Of a DNA stretch of 64,000 nt, positions 1 to 9,229 are shown piece by piece; positions within the stretch are counted from its first letter, which is position 1; every line of letters starts with the position of its first letter. Position numbers and translations under genes: made by a program. The stretch covers positions 186,001 through 250,000 of the forward strand of contig NZ_BCNX01000007.1 in assembly GCF_001571405.1 (NCBI RefSeq), written 5' to 3'. The stretch comes from Methanoculleus thermophilus. Lineage in GTDB: Archaea; Halobacteriota; Methanomicrobia; Methanomicrobiales; Methanoculleaceae. The notes beneath the pieces are model-generated. The model made no database searches and was not told the origin of the DNA. It saw only the letters and a program-made list of their open reading frames with translations.

Positions 1-608
1 ATATCAGCCACCGTCCCCCGGATGACCTTCTGGTCGGGCCAGGATGCGTGGTAGACAACAGCCGCCGGGGTCTCCGGCGGGCACTCCACCCGGGCGAGGA
101 CCTCCTCCATCCGCTCGGTCCCGAGGAAGACCACCATCGTCTGCTCAAGCCGGGATAACTCCGGGATCAAGTCCTCTTCAAGCGTCGCCCCCGCCGGGCG
201 GGTGACGACCAGCCCCTCGGAGACGCCGCGGAGGGTGAGTTGAGTCTTTAGGGCCGCTGCGGCCGCAAAGAGCGACGAGACCCCGGGGACGATCTCGGCC
301 TCGATCCCGCGCCGTTCAAGCTCCGCCATCTGCTCGACGATCGCACCGTAGAGAGACGGATCGCCGGAGTGGAGCCGGACGACGAGTCTTCCCGCCCGGA
401 CGTGCTCCTCGATCGCATCCACGATCTCGGGTAGACTCATCCCCCAGCTGTCGAGTTTCACCTTCGCGCCGGACTCTGCAACCAGGGCCGGGTTCACGAG
501 CGAGCCCGCGTAGATGAGGACGTCCGCCCGCCGGAGGAGGTCCATGCCGCGGACGGTGATGAGATCGGGCGCCCCCGGCCCCGCACCCACGATGTAGAAC
601 TTATGCAT
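1..608 (-). CDS. cbiF: Cobalt-precorrin-4 C11-methyltransferase, partial (3' end outside window)
   Basis: SAM-dependent methyltransferase of the anaerobic (cobalt-early) cobalamin pathway, which methylates C11 of cobalt-precorrin-4 in the cytoplasm. Read from the minus strand, the protein begins MHKFYIVGAGPGAPDLITV. The glycine-rich VGAGPGAPDL loop is the N-terminal signature of the tetrapyrrole methylase family, and LHSGDPSLYGA near residue 100 is the second SAM-contact region. The start ATG (606-608) overlaps the end of cbiL by 8 bases, so it is the third gene of a cbiT-cbiL-cbiF operon. The C terminus is cut by the window edge. The CbiF/CobM assignment over other methylases of this fold rests on my reading of the family pattern. 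Confidence 0.9.
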   Translation of the reverse strand, partial: MHKFYIVGAGPGAPDLITVRGMDLLRRADVLIYAGSLVNPALVAESGAKVKLDSWGMSLPEIVDAIEEHVRAGRLVVRLHSGDPSLYGAIVEQMAELERRGIEAEIVPGVSSLFAAAAALKTQLTLRGVSEGLVVTRPAGATLEEDLIPELSRLEQTMVVFLGTERMEEVLARVECPPETPAAVVYHASWPDQKVIRGTVAD

Positions 609-1218
609 GCGACCGCCTCGCAAAGAGGATTGAGAAGTAGTCGCTCGTCTCGGGGAGTTCGTCCCCCCGGTAGACCCGCTGCTCTGGCAAAAACATCCGC
701 TCGACGAGGACGAACTCCGAGTATCCCTCCTTTGAGAGGGAGGCCGCGAGCGCCGCGGGCCGTCTGACCTTCATGAAGATCCGGGACTCCGGTTCGCTCC
801 CGTCCGAGACGAGGAACCCGCTGTTCACCGGGACGTTCGCGACGGAGGCAAACGCGGTGATGGAGCTGATCCCGGGCTCGGTCGCAAACGTGATCTCGGG
901 GTAGCGGGATGCGATCACCTCACAGAGCCGGGAGAAGGTCGAGTAGAAGTTCGGGTCCCCGATGATCCCAAAGACCGCGAGACCGTCCTTTGCATACGGC
1001 GCGATCCGGGCGGCGTTCGCCTCAAGGCACTCCCGTATGTAGGCCTCATCGCTCGTCATCGGGAAGTCGAGGACAACGGCCTCGGGACGGTAAGGACGAA
1101 CCAGTTCGTAGGCGAGGTTGCCGGGGACAAAGACCGCCGATGCTTCACGTAAAAGTCGGACCGCCCGGAGCGTCAGGAGCTCCGGGTCGCCGGGCCCGAG
1201 CCCCACGCCTACGAGCAT
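601..1218 (-). CDS. cbiL: Cobalt-precorrin-2 C20-methyltransferase
   Basis: Methylates C20 of cobalt-precorrin-2 in the anaerobic cobalamin pathway. The 205-residue protein starts MLVGVGLGPGDPELLTLRA, the N-terminal loop typical of CbiL/CobI. VFGIIGDPNFYSTFSRL (about residues 82-98) is the conserved family region that fills the place of the GDP(x)YG motif of sister methylases. It overlaps the end of cbiT by 10 bases and the start of cbiF by 8, indicating translational coupling. The length is slightly short for the family (about 210-240), but no domain is missing that I can see. Confidence 0.92.
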   Translation of the reverse strand: MLVGVGLGPGDPELLTLRAVRLLREASAVFVPGNLAYELVRPYRPEAVVLDFPMTSDEAYIRECLEANAARIAPYAKDGLAVFGIIGDPNFYSTFSRLCEVIASRYPEITFATEPGISSITAFASVANVPVNSGFLVSDGSEPESRIFMKVRRPAALAASLSKEGYSEFVLVERMFLPEQRVYRGDELPETSDYFSILFARRSHA

Positions 1219-1739
1219 CCGACACCTCCGACGATGATATAGACAGGATTTATGGGTTTAAACATCACCCCGCCGGCGATCCCGGCGGACCTGGAGACCT
1301 GGAGGTGAACGGCCTCTGAAAAGATCCCGAGACGCTGCATGCTCTCGATCGCCGATTGAAGCGTCCCGACCATCACCGCGTTCACGACGATCCTCCCCCT
1401 CACCTTCCCGGCAAGGAGGTTGAGGACCTCGGGCAGGCGGCGGGAGCCGCCGACGAAGGCGGCGTCGATCCGGTCGATCTTCGGGATGATCTCCACCGCG
1501 TCACCCTCGAAAAACTCGATATTCTCGGCGCCGGCGGCGGCGGCCTCGGCCCGGGCATACGCGATAGCCTCCGGCCGCCGATCAATTGCATAGACGCGTT
1601 CAGCCACGGCCGATGCGGCGATCGCGACCTTGCCTGTTCCGCACCCGACATCGACCACCCGGTCGCCCGGACGTAACCCGAGTTTTGCAAGCGAGACGGC
1701 CATGACTTCATCCTGCGTGGGTCCACCCTTCAGCCCCAT
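1209..1739 (-). CDS. cbiT: Cobalt-precorrin C15-methyltransferase (decarboxylating)
   Basis: Rossmann-fold SAM methyltransferase that methylates C15 and decarboxylates the C12 acetate side chain during corrin ring synthesis. The 176-residue protein has motif I VVDVGCGTGKVAI (about residues 28-40) and acidic motif II YAIDRRPEAIAYAR. Its length matches stand-alone archaeal CbiT rather than the CobL fusion. The N-terminal GGPTQDEV is the GxxTKxEV-type segment seen in CbiT. It is the first gene of the leftward cobalamin operon; the 172 bases upstream hold an AT-rich TATA candidate (tatttaatatgag on the minus strand, about 1770-1785). Confidence 0.9.
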   Translation of the reverse strand: MGLKGGPTQDEVMAVSLAKLGLRPGDRVVDVGCGTGKVAIAASAVAERVYAIDRRPEAIAYARAEAAAAGAENIEFFEGDAVEIIPKIDRIDAAFVGGSRRLPEVLNLLAGKVRGRIVVNAVMVGTLQSAIESMQRLGIFSEAVHLQVSRSAGIAGGVMFKPINPVYIIVGGVGCS

Positions 1740-1911
1740 AGCATCCCCGTTTCCCAGATGAATTTGTGTTAACTCATATTAAATAGACCAGTGGAGCACC
1801 CGTGTCCGGAGAGCACTGGAGGACCGACCATCGATCCAGCAACGGAAGCGAGGATTTCAATGCTGCAACTCACGCAAGGTGCATAAAGGTTTTTGCGGGA
1901 CAGACGATAAT

Positions 1912-2097
1912 ATGAGTACAATGCTCAGGATAAACCGAGACAAGTGTGGATACTGCGGCACCTGCGTCGCAGTCTGCCCCGAGGATGCGCTCGAACTGAT
2001 CGACGCGTACCTCAGCCTTGAGCGGGAATGCATCTCCTGTGGCACCTGCGCACGGGCATGCCCGCTTGGAGCACTGGAGGTAGTCCATGAAGAGTAA
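1912..2097 (+). CDS. 2[4Fe-4S] ferredoxin, partner of the downstream GGR reductase
   Basis: A 61-residue bacterial-type ferredoxin with two complete cluster motifs, [12 protein letters not shown] (residues 12-23) and [12 protein letters not shown] (40-51), so two [4Fe-4S] clusters. The ATG at 1912 is chosen because the longer frame from 1879 would run through the TATA-like element gcataaaggtttt at about 1880; an internal ATG at 1921 is the alternative. Its last 11 bases overlap the start of the reductase gene. In Methanosarcina acetivorans a neighbouring ferredoxin donates electrons to the GGR enzyme (established for that species), and the same job is inferred here. Confidence 0.92.
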   Translation: MSTMLRINRDKCGYCGTCVAVCPEDALELIDAYLSLERECISCGTCARACPLGALEVVHEE

Positions 2098-3283
2098 ATA
2101 CGACATCCTCGTCATCGGGGGCGGACCCGCAGGCGCGCTCGCGGCAAAGACCGCCGCCGAGGCAGGAAACTCGGTCTGCCTCATCGAGAAACGCCCTGCC
2201 ATCGGCACACCGGTCCGGTGCGCGGAGGGAATCGGCAAAGAGCTCCTAAAAGAGTTCGTCAAACCCGATCCGCGCTGGATCTCCGCAGATATCGAGCGGG
2301 CCCGGCTCATCGCGCCGAACGGCACCACCATCGCCCTCGAACAGGACAGGGCAGGAAACGAGGTCGGCTACGTCCTCGACCGGAAAGTCTTTGACCGGGA
2401 ACTCGTCTGGCAGGCTGCCGAGGCCGGGGCGGATGTGGCCGTCAAGACCCGGGCGACAGCGCCGATCATGGAGAACGGAGCCGTCCGGGGTGCGAACGTG
2501 ATCTCGATCGGAAGGCCGGCAGAGATCCGGGCCGAGGTTGTCATCGCCGCCGACGGCACCGAGGCGCAGTTCGCCCGCCGGGCCGGGCTCGATACGGTCG
2601 TCCCCCTCCGGGAGATGATGAGCTGCGCTCAGTACCTGATGACGGATATCGATATCGACGCAGGATCCACCGACTTCTACCTGGGCAACGAGGTCGCGCC
2701 CGAAGGCTACCTCTGGGTCTTCCCGAAGGGCGAGCGGACCGCAAACGTCGGGATCGGCATCTCCGGCCGCAAGAGCCGCGACGGGTCCCGGGCAAAAGAC
2801 TACCTCGACCGGTTTATCGCGAAGAACTTCCCAAACGGAAAGACGATTGAGGCGATCGTGGGCGGGGTTCCGGTCTGCCGGCCGCTCGCCTGCACGGTTG
2901 CCGACGGCCTCATCGTTGCCGGCGACGCAGCACGGGTCGTCGATCCCATCACCGGCGGCGGGATCGGGAACGCCATGTACACCGGAAGGCTCGCCGGTGA
3001 GGTGGCCACGGAGTGCATCGAGGCGGGCAACTGCTCGAAAGATGCGCTGATGCGCTACGACAGAGAGTGGCGTGCATCGAAGATGGGCGCGACCATCGAG
3101 CGGAATTACAAGGTCAAGGAGTACTTCGTCACCCTCGACGATGCGAAACTCAACACCCTCGCCGACTCGATCGCCAATATCAGCCTCAAGGAGTTCTCGG
3201 TCTCGGCGCTCATCAAGGAACTGATCAAGCGCAACCCGAAGATGCTCTTCGAGCTTAAAGCGCTTAAAGACGCTCTAGCCTGA
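2087..3283 (+). CDS. Digeranylgeranylglycerophospholipid reductase (GGR family)
   Basis: FAD-dependent reductase that saturates the isoprenoid chains of archaeal membrane lipids, acting at the membrane surface. The 398-residue protein opens with the dinucleotide-binding motif [16 protein letters not shown] (about residues 8-23), has the PVRCAEGI segment with the family's conserved cysteine near residue 43, and the second FAD motif [18 protein letters not shown] near 270-287. Length matches archaeal GGRs (about 390-410). It overlaps the ferredoxin gene by 11 bases and meets the convergent trkA-like gene at its stop codon with a 9-base overlap. Confidence 0.93.
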   Translation: MKSKYDILVIGGGPAGALAAKTAAEAGNSVCLIEKRPAIGTPVRCAEGIGKELLKEFVKPDPRWISADIERARLIAPNGTTIALEQDRAGNEVGYVLDRKVFDRELVWQAAEAGADVAVKTRATAPIMENGAVRGANVISIGRPAEIRAEVVIAADGTEAQFARRAGLDTVVPLREMMSCAQYLMTDIDIDAGSTDFYLGNEVAPEGYLWVFPKGERTANVGIGISGRKSRDGSRAKDYLDRFIAKNFPNGKTIEAIVGGVPVCRPLACTVADGLIVAGDAARVVDPITGGGIGNAMYTGRLAGEVATECIEAGNCSKDALMRYDREWRASKMGATIERNYKVKEYFVTLDDAKLNTLADSIANISLKEFSVSALIKELIKRNPKMLFELKALKDALA

Positions 3284-3940
3284 CCGTTTCAACTGTCGGG
3301 TGAGCGTCTTTATCGTATCACCTTCCGCCTCCTTTTTTGTAAAGACCGTTATGACGTCCCCGGGCCGAATACGGACGGCACCGCTCGGGATGATGAGATC
3401 GCCCCCTGCGCGCCGGATGGCGATGAAGACGAAGTCGCGGACCTCGAGTTCGCGGATCTCGTGGTCGACGATCGGCGCACCTTCCTCGGCAACGATCTCG
3501 AAGATGGTTCCTCCGGGGATCGAGGCGACCTGCTGGAGGTTAGGGCTTTTTGCCCAGTAATAGAGCCGGGTCGCCACCAGTTCGTCGGGATTTTCACTGA
3601 TCTTCACACCGACCTCGTTGAAGAGGTCCGAGTGCTCTCTCTGGTTGACGATCGAGACGACGTTTCGGACGTTGTAACGCTTGGCGAGCCAGCAGGTCAT
3701 CAGGTTCACGGCATCGTCGCTCGTGGTGGCCACCAGGGCGTCGGCCCGATCGATCCCGGCATCTTCGAGCACCGATTTGTCGGTCGCATTTCCGGTGATG
3801 GCGAGGACATCGTAGTGCTCCAGGATGTCGCTTGCACGCTCCTCGTCCTGATCGATCACCACCACAGAATCACCGGCGTTCACGGCGATCGCGGTCAAAT
3901 TTCGGCCGATTCCGCCCAGGCCAACGATGATGGTGTACAT
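3275..3940 (-). CDS. trkA: TrkA-family potassium channel/transport regulatory protein
   Basis: Cytoplasmic NAD(H)-binding regulator (RCK type) of a potassium uptake system. The 221-residue protein has a TrkA_N domain with the Rossmann motif [13 protein letters not shown] (residues 4-16) and the acidic [10 protein letters not shown] at the end of beta 2, followed by a TrkA_C domain (about 140-215) ending in the typical [19 protein letters not shown]. No channel or transporter subunit is adjacent, so its membrane partner must lie elsewhere. Its 3' end overlaps the convergent GGR gene by 9 bases. Confidence 0.9.
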   Translation of the reverse strand: MYTIIVGLGGIGRNLTAIAVNAGDSVVVIDQDEERASDILEHYDVLAITGNATDKSVLEDAGIDRADALVATTSDDAVNLMTCWLAKRYNVRNVVSIVNQREHSDLFNEVGVKISENPDELVATRLYYWAKSPNLQQVASIPGGTIFEIVAEEGAPIVDHEIRELEVRDFVFIAIRRAGGDLIIPSGAVRIRPGDVITVFTKKEAEGDTIKTLTRQLKRSG

Positions 3941-3994
3941 CCATCTGGATTCGACCGTTGCCCTTGAAATATCTTGCGAATGAAACAGGAAGGT

Positions 3995-4624
3995 ATGATC
4001 TGCGGGGTGGATGAAGCGGGGAAGGGTTCAGTCCTCGGCCCCATGGTTGTTGCCGCCGTCGGGTGCCGGGAGATTGAGGATATTGCCGCCCTCCCCGTCC
4101 GCGACTCAAAGGCCCTCCGACCGAAGCAGCGTGAGGAACTCTATGAGATCCTCCTTCGCGACTTCGCGATCTCGATCGTCACGCTTGACGCCGCCGGGAT
4201 CGACGAGGCACGGACCAGAATGAGTATGAACGAGTGTGTGGCCGAACTCCACGCCGAGGCGCTCATGGGGCTCCGGCCGGAATCGGCCTATGTAGACGCA
4301 TGCGACGTAAACGCCGAGCGTTACGGTCGAGCAGTCGCGGCCCGCCTGGACTACCCCTGCGAGATCATCGCCGAACACCGGGCCGACGCCCGCTATAAGA
4401 TCGTCGGTGCAGCAAGCATCGTCGCAAAGGTCACCCGGGACCGGGCGATCGGGGAACTTGCGAAACAGTATGGAAAGATCGGGAGCGGCTACCCCTCGGA
4501 CCCGACGACCATCGAGTTCCTCCGCAATTACATCAAGGAGTACGGGAATCCGCCGCCCTGCGCCCGCAGGAGCTGGAAGACGGTGGCGATCCTTTCTCAG
4601 AGAACGTTGCTGGATTATCAGTAA
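3995..4624 (+). CDS. rnhB: Ribonuclease HII
   Basis: Removes RNA from RNA-DNA hybrids and single ribonucleotides from DNA. MICGVDEAGKGSVLGPM at the N terminus carries the first catalytic Asp and Glu of the DEAG(R/K)G motif. YVDACDV and the downstream RYKIVGAASIVAKVTRD segment supply the remaining acidic residues and the family signature. The start at 3995 (209 residues) is preferred because family members begin within a few residues of CGVDEAG and a TATA-like gaaatatct about 27 bases upstream would give a leaderless mRNA. ATG 3980 and TTG 3974 are in-frame alternatives. Confidence 0.93.
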   Translation: MICGVDEAGKGSVLGPMVVAAVGCREIEDIAALPVRDSKALRPKQREELYEILLRDFAISIVTLDAAGIDEARTRMSMNECVAELHAEALMGLRPESAYVDACDVNAERYGRAVAARLDYPCEIIAEHRADARYKIVGAASIVAKVTRDRAIGELAKQYGKIGSGYPSDPTTIEFLRNYIKEYGNPPPCARRSWKTVAILSQRTLLDYQ

Positions 4625-4664
4625 CCCGGAAGTATTTATGCTTCGTGCGCGCCAACCGTGAGTG

Positions 4665-5996
4665 ATGAACTGGCTCCAGATACTCCTCCTTCTCACCCTG
4701 GCGTATCTTCTAATTGCCTATTATATCCGCGAGAGGGGGCTGTTTCGCGATCATATCACCTTCTTCGGCCCCATCATGGGGATCAAGACCAACAGGGTCG
4801 GGTTCTTTGACTGGTTTAGAAAGATAGGACCCGTGCTCCGGGCCTACGCGACGCTCGGGGTCGTGATGGTCGTTGTGGTCTCGGTCGTCATGACACTCAC
4901 CCTGGTTCTTGCGGTCTCGCAGCTTATGGTGCAGACTCCGGAACCGACCGGGATCTATGATCCAAGAAATATCCTCGCCATACCGGGGGTCAATGAGGCG
5001 ATCCCGATCACCGCGGCCGTCATCATCGGTCTCCTGTTCACGATGGTGATCCACGAGTTCGGCCACGCAATCCTCGCCCGAGTCGAGGATATGCGTGTCC
5101 GGAGCATGGGCCTCCTCGTCGCCGTCGTCCCGATAGGGGCGTTCGTCGAGCCCGATGAAGAGGATGTGGATGCGGCGAAAGGGATGCCGAAGATCCGGAT
5201 GTTCGGCGCCGGGATCACGAACAACATCGTCATAGGGCTTGCATGCTTTGCGGCGATGTTCCTCCTCGTAGGGATGGCGACGCCGCTCCCCGTCCCGCTC
5301 GTCCAGGGGGTCTACCAGGGCTTCCCGGCAGCCGAGGCGGGCCTCCCCGGCTACTCGGTCATCACGAGCATAAACGGCATCCCCGTGACAACCCAGGAAG
5401 ATGTCGCGGCAATCATGGACGGAACACGGCCCGGGGAGACGGTCACCCTGACGGCCGAAAAGGACGGGGTCGAGAGCACGTATACGCTCACGCTCGCCGA
5501 ATGGCCGGAGGTGCTCGATGGCGAACGGGACTCCGGGTTTATGGGAGTCTACTACTACAGCGCCCCGGCGGTGAAGGATCGGATAGGGAGCATCGCGGAT
5601 CTCGGGCTGCTTGCACCGATCTACCTCACAGTTGTCCCTATCGACGCCTTCATCCAGGGCAACACCCTGCAACTTGGTGTCCTGCTCTCAAGCACCCCCG
5701 AGCAGATGGCCTGGGAGGAGCCGTTCCCCTTCTTCTGGGGCCTGGTCCACCTCACCTTCTGGACAGGGTGGTTCAACCTGCTGGTCGGGATGTTCAACGC
5801 CATCCCGATCATCCCGCTCGACGGCGGCTACATGATGAAAGAGGGGGTTGAGCGATTCTTCGAACGCCGGGGCTGGTCGCAGTACTCCCAGAGGGTCGTC
5901 GCCTCGATCAGCGGGTTCGTGACGGTGCTGCTGATCCTCCTCATCACGATGCCGATGATCGTCGCGGCGCTGCGGTTTGTGATGACGATTGGGTGA
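4665..5996 (+). CDS. Site-2 protease family intramembrane zinc metalloprotease (M50) with PDZ domain
   Basis: Polytopic membrane protease that would cleave transmembrane substrates, possibly in stress signalling. The 443-residue protein has the zinc-binding HEFGH motif at residues 130-134 within a transmembrane helix and the distal third ligand region NAIPIIPLDGG near residue 385. Between them is a PDZ-like domain (about 215-285, PAAEAGLPGYSVITSINGI). At least six hydrophobic segments are visible. ATG 4665 follows the SD-like gtgag; a GTG at 4662 is one codon longer. The substrate cannot be told from the sequence. Confidence 0.9.
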   Translation: MNWLQILLLLTLAYLLIAYYIRERGLFRDHITFFGPIMGIKTNRVGFFDWFRKIGPVLRAYATLGVVMVVVVSVVMTLTLVLAVSQLMVQTPEPTGIYDPRNILAIPGVNEAIPITAAVIIGLLFTMVIHEFGHAILARVEDMRVRSMGLLVAVVPIGAFVEPDEEDVDAAKGMPKIRMFGAGITNNIVIGLACFAAMFLLVGMATPLPVPLVQGVYQGFPAAEAGLPGYSVITSINGIPVTTQEDVAAIMDGTRPGETVTLTAEKDGVESTYTLTLAEWPEVLDGERDSGFMGVYYYSAPAVKDRIGSIADLGLLAPIYLTVVPIDAFIQGNTLQLGVLLSSTPEQMAWEEPFPFFWGLVHLTFWTGWFNLLVGMFNAIPIIPLDGGYMMKEGVERFFERRGWSQYSQRVVASISGFVTVLLILLITMPMIVAALRFVMTIG

Positions 5997-6121
5997 GACG
6001 CCGAGACACCCGCATTTTTTTACGGTCCAGGCCCGGGCCGGAGGACCAGTTATCCGTCAGCACCCACCAGCGCCTCAGGTGCGGCGGGATCAAAGGAGTT
6101 CTTGCATACTGTGCTGTGTTC

Positions 6122-6149
6122 TAAAAAAGAGGCCGGGGTTCACCCCGGC
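6122..6149 (-). terminator. Hairpin plus U-run after the substrate-binding protein gene
   Basis: A perfect 7-bp stem (6132-6138 with 6143-6149, GCCGGGG/CCCCGGC) with a 4-base loop is followed, on the minus strand, by a run of T residues (A run at 6123-6128 on the plus strand). It lies just past the stop codon at 6152 of the leftward gene, where a transcription terminator is expected. Confidence 0.6.
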
Positions 6150-6151
6150 GT

Positions 6152-7417
6152 TCAGGCATCGATGCGCTCAAACTGAGGCGGGAGATCTGCCGCCCAGATA
6201 TCATACTGGGCAACCGGTGTCCAGGTGTAGGTTTCATGCCTGGCGCTCACTGACCAGAAGAGGTAGTGAGCGGTCAACCGGTCGCCGGCCCCGTTCAGTT
6301 CCACCGACCCAAACAGAGGCCCGCCGGATTCCTTTGCAGTCCCCTCAAGGGCGATCTTCAACTTCGAGACGTCCGTGGTGTCGGTCTGCGTCCGGGTCAT
6401 GACGACGGTCCAGAGCGCATCGTAGGAGGCCAGGCTGTAGCCGTTAGGCTGCCGTCCGAGGGCATCCCGGATCTTTTGGACGGTAGACGCATTCGCCGGG
6501 GCACGTTCGTACTGTCCGAACTCCGGGCCGGTGAACTTCGTCTCGGCCGCAAACCGGCCGGCATCCCCCGTCACGAGGGTATCGAGGAGGACGTTGCCGT
6601 CGCACCCATACCACCGGACCTCCGTGAGGTTCTTTGCCTTCGCGGCCGCTTCCATGATCGCCGCCGCCTCGTCGAGGCTGATCAGGTAGACACCGACCTT
6701 TTCCTTCCCGTGCGCTGCGATGGCCCGGCCGACCTGCACGTCTAGATCCGTCACCATCCCGGCGTAGTCCTTCTCGCCCGGCGCATACCGGACCCCGTCG
6801 AGGACCGTGCCGTTGCCCCGCGCAAACGACGCCGCGGCGAGTTTCTCCAGCTCGTCGCCCCAGATGTCGCCGCGCCAGATCGGCACGACCGCCGCTATCC
6901 CGTCCGCCTTCAGGTAGTAGGCCATCGCACCGGCCTGGTAGGTGTCCGGCGGCACGAACCGGTAGACGTTGTCACCGGCAATCGCGAGCGACGGCGCCGT
7001 GCTCATGGTGCTGATCAGGATGATACCGTGCTCGTCGGCATACGTCCGGGCCGCCTCGAGCTCGGCGCTGGAACCGGGCCCGATGACGATCCTGGCACCC
7101 TGCTTATCGAGGGCCTGCAGTTTCTCAAGCGCGACGGCGGGATCGGTCTGCGTATCCTCGATGATCACCCCGACCCGGTAGTCCGACCCGATCGCGGTGA
7201 AGTAGTCGTTGATATCGCCGGCGGCTACCTCAAGGGCGACTTTGCTCGCTTCTCCACCTTCGGCAAAGCCGCCGGAGAGTGGCAGAAGGGCGCCGACGAT
7301 GATCTCCTGTACTGCTTCGCCATTCCCTGCGGGAGTGGTCTGTGTCCCGGTGCACCCGCAGGCGAAGACGATCGCTGCAAGAAGAATAAGAATGAGCGCT
7401 GGTAAGCTCCGCTTCAT
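6152..7417 (-). CDS. ABC transporter substrate-binding lipoprotein, branched-chain amino acid type
   Basis: Extracytoplasmic receptor of the Leu/Ile/Val-binding (Peripla_BP_6) fold. The 421-residue protein starts MKRSLPALILILLAAIVF and has a lipobox ending in CGC at about residues 20-22, so it should be lipid-anchored. The mature N terminus EIIVGALLPLSGGFAEGG is typical of this receptor class. The ATG at 7417 is preceded by ggagagagatgt, a clear SD site. No permease or ATPase gene is adjacent, so it is an orphan receptor, or serves a transporter or sensor encoded elsewhere. The ligand is unknown. Confidence 0.85.
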   Translation of the reverse strand: MKRSLPALILILLAAIVFACGCTGTQTTPAGNGEAVQEIIVGALLPLSGGFAEGGEASKVALEVAAGDINDYFTAIGSDYRVGVIIEDTQTDPAVALEKLQALDKQGARIVIGPGSSAELEAARTYADEHGIILISTMSTAPSLAIAGDNVYRFVPPDTYQAGAMAYYLKADGIAAVVPIWRGDIWGDELEKLAAASFARGNGTVLDGVRYAPGEKDYAGMVTDLDVQVGRAIAAHGKEKVGVYLISLDEAAAIMEAAAKAKNLTEVRWYGCDGNVLLDTLVTGDAGRFAAETKFTGPEFGQYERAPANASTVQKIRDALGRQPNGYSLASYDALWTVVMTRTQTDTTDVSKLKIALEGTAKESGGPLFGSVELNGAGDRLTAHYLFWSVSARHETYTWTPVAQYDIWAADLPPQFERIDA

Positions 7418-7643
7418 ACATCTCTCTCCGCTGGTTGGGTTATAATCGTTCTGCTTTGATATCACGAAAGATTGCGGTTAAAAGAGGATACAGAGATTTC
7501 AGCGGCGCATGATGCTCCTAATTCCCCATATGGGAGCAGGATCCGGAAACAGGGCTCGTATTCCAGGAAGAAACGGCTGCACCCGGAGGATATGGGGGCA
7601 GATAAGAACAGGTGAAAAATAATGGGGTCATTCCGGGGGAGGG

Positions 7644-8723
7644 TTACTCCTCCTTATCGAGCAGGTCCCGCGGCTTCATCTGCACATCCACGTCGACGTC
7701 GGTCTCGATGCTCTTGACCGCCTCCTCTACGGTTTTGACCACATCACGACCCGGGATCTCCCCGAGAATATCCTCCGGCGGCAGTTCCACGCCCTCCGGG
7801 ACCTCCGGGGCCTCGACCGTGGCGCCGAGGTACTCGGCGGCCTGCTTGACGACGCTAGAGAGCTCGAACGGGAAGATGATCTTCGTCGCCTGGCCTTCGG
7901 CCATCTGCTTTAGAGCATCGAGAGAGAGGACCGTGATTGCCCGCTTATCAAGCGGTCGGGCCCCGACCGAGAGGATCCGCAACCCCTGGGCTTCCCCTTG
8001 CGCCTGCAGGATACGCGACATCCGCTCGCCCTCGGCCCGGAGGATCTTGCTCTGCCGCTCACCCTCGGCCTCCAGGATGATGCTCTGTCGATGCCCTTCG
8101 GACCTGAGGATCGCCGCACGCTTCTCGCCGTCGGCACGAAGGATCGCGGCGCGCCGCTCACGCTCGGCCGCGGTCTGCTCGGTCATCGCCTGCTTGACCG
8201 CACCCACCGGGTCGACCTCCTTGATCTCCACCCGCTCGACCTTGACACCCCAGGCATCGGTCTCCCGGTCCAGGATGTCACGGAGACGGGTGTTGATGAT
8301 GTCCCGGTTGTAGAGGATCTCGTCGAGTTCCATATCGCCGATGATGCCCCTAAGACTCGTCTGCGCCAGCGCCACCGTCGCCGCCCGGTAGTTCGTCACC
8401 TCGAAGTAGGCCTTCTCGGGATCGATAACCCGAACGTAAACGATCGCATCCACGTTCGTCGGTGAATTGTCCTTCGTGATCACCTCCTGCCGCGGGACAT
8501 CCATCACCTCTGTCCGGAGATCGAGTTTCTTGACCACCGTGATCAGCGGGACCACCCACCGGAACCCGGGGTTCATCCTCCCGATGTACCGGCCCAGGCG
8601 GATCTGAAGGCCCTGCTCATACGGCTGGATGATCACCACGCCGCGGGCAAAGATGGCGACGATGATGATGATCAGAAAGATTGTAATCAGACCGGTCCAC
8701 GGAATCTCTCCACCAAAAAGCAT
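7644..8723 (-). CDS. SPFH/stomatin-like (band 7) membrane protein
   Basis: Membrane-anchored scaffold of the stomatin/prohibitin family. The 359-residue protein has one N-terminal transmembrane helix (about 10-32), the SPFH domain (about 35-200, with YEQGLQIRLGRY and KDNSPTNVDAIVYVRV), then a charged coiled-coil rich in repeated GE(R/K)-type units (AAILRADGEKRAAILRSEG, about 205-255). A GGAGGT SD lies 8 bases upstream. It follows nfeD with only a base between stop and start, the operon pairing known in many prokaryotes, where NfeD/STOPP and stomatin work together in membrane quality control. Confidence 0.92.
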   Translation of the reverse strand: MLFGGEIPWTGLITIFLIIIIVAIFARGVVIIQPYEQGLQIRLGRYIGRMNPGFRWVVPLITVVKKLDLRTEVMDVPRQEVITKDNSPTNVDAIVYVRVIDPEKAYFEVTNYRAATVALAQTSLRGIIGDMELDEILYNRDIINTRLRDILDRETDAWGVKVERVEIKEVDPVGAVKQAMTEQTAAERERRAAILRADGEKRAAILRSEGHRQSIILEAEGERQSKILRAEGERMSRILQAQGEAQGLRILSVGARPLDKRAITVLSLDALKQMAEGQATKIIFPFELSSVVKQAAEYLGATVEAPEVPEGVELPPEDILGEIPGRDVVKTVEEAVKSIETDVDVDVQMKPRDLLDKEE

Positions 8724-8724
8724 C

Positions 8725-9183
8725 TCATGTAACCTCCCTCACGACAACATGCACCCCTTCGGATCGCACGACGATAACCTTTCGGCCGACCGGGATCACT
8801 CCCGATTCAGATCGAGCGCTCCACTCCATGCTCCCGAGCCGCACCTTCCCCGCGAGTGTCTCCGGGTCGACCGGCGCGACCACAGTTCCCTCCAGACCAA
8901 CGAGTGAGTCCCGCGAGAGGGTCTTTGGTGGTTCGTGGCCGGGCGTGAGACGACCGTAGAGCCATACGGTGATGGAGGCCGCCACGATTGCCGCAAGAAC
9001 TCCGACAACGAGGGCGATAGGAGAACTGAGAATATCGACACCGAGAAGAAGGAGGATCCCGAGGATGATCAGGACTGTCGCAGGAACCGCAACAAAGAAC
9101 CCCGGTTGGTAAGCCTCGACCAGGAGCAGCACCGCCCCGAGCACGATGAGAAGCCAGCCGAGAGCGATCCCCTCTACAAGCAT
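8725..9183 (-). CDS. NfeD-family membrane protein
   Basis: A short NfeD of 152 residues with about three transmembrane helices in the first 80 residues and a C-terminal OB-fold domain (LVGLEGTVVAPVDPETLAGKV). It is the usual partner of stomatin-like proteins and is the first gene of this leftward pair. The start has no SD sequence; a TATA-like cttttatag on the minus strand (about 9205-9215) lies some 27 bases upstream, so a leaderless transcript is likely. The protease domain present in long NfeD proteins is absent. Confidence 0.88.
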   Translation of the reverse strand: MLVEGIALGWLLIVLGAVLLLVEAYQPGFFVAVPATVLIILGILLLLGVDILSSPIALVVGVLAAIVAASITVWLYGRLTPGHEPPKTLSRDSLVGLEGTVVAPVDPETLAGKVRLGSMEWSARSESGVIPVGRKVIVVRSEGVHVVVREVT

Positions 9184-9229
9184 GAGGGGGAGTTGACGTT
9201 GGGCTATAAAAGTATGCTGAAGGGCCGGC

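Noticed and set aside
4710-5672. 320-codon frame antisense to the site-2 protease
   Set aside because: Charged, repeat-like translation typical of the antisense of a hydrophobic membrane protein in GC-rich DNA.
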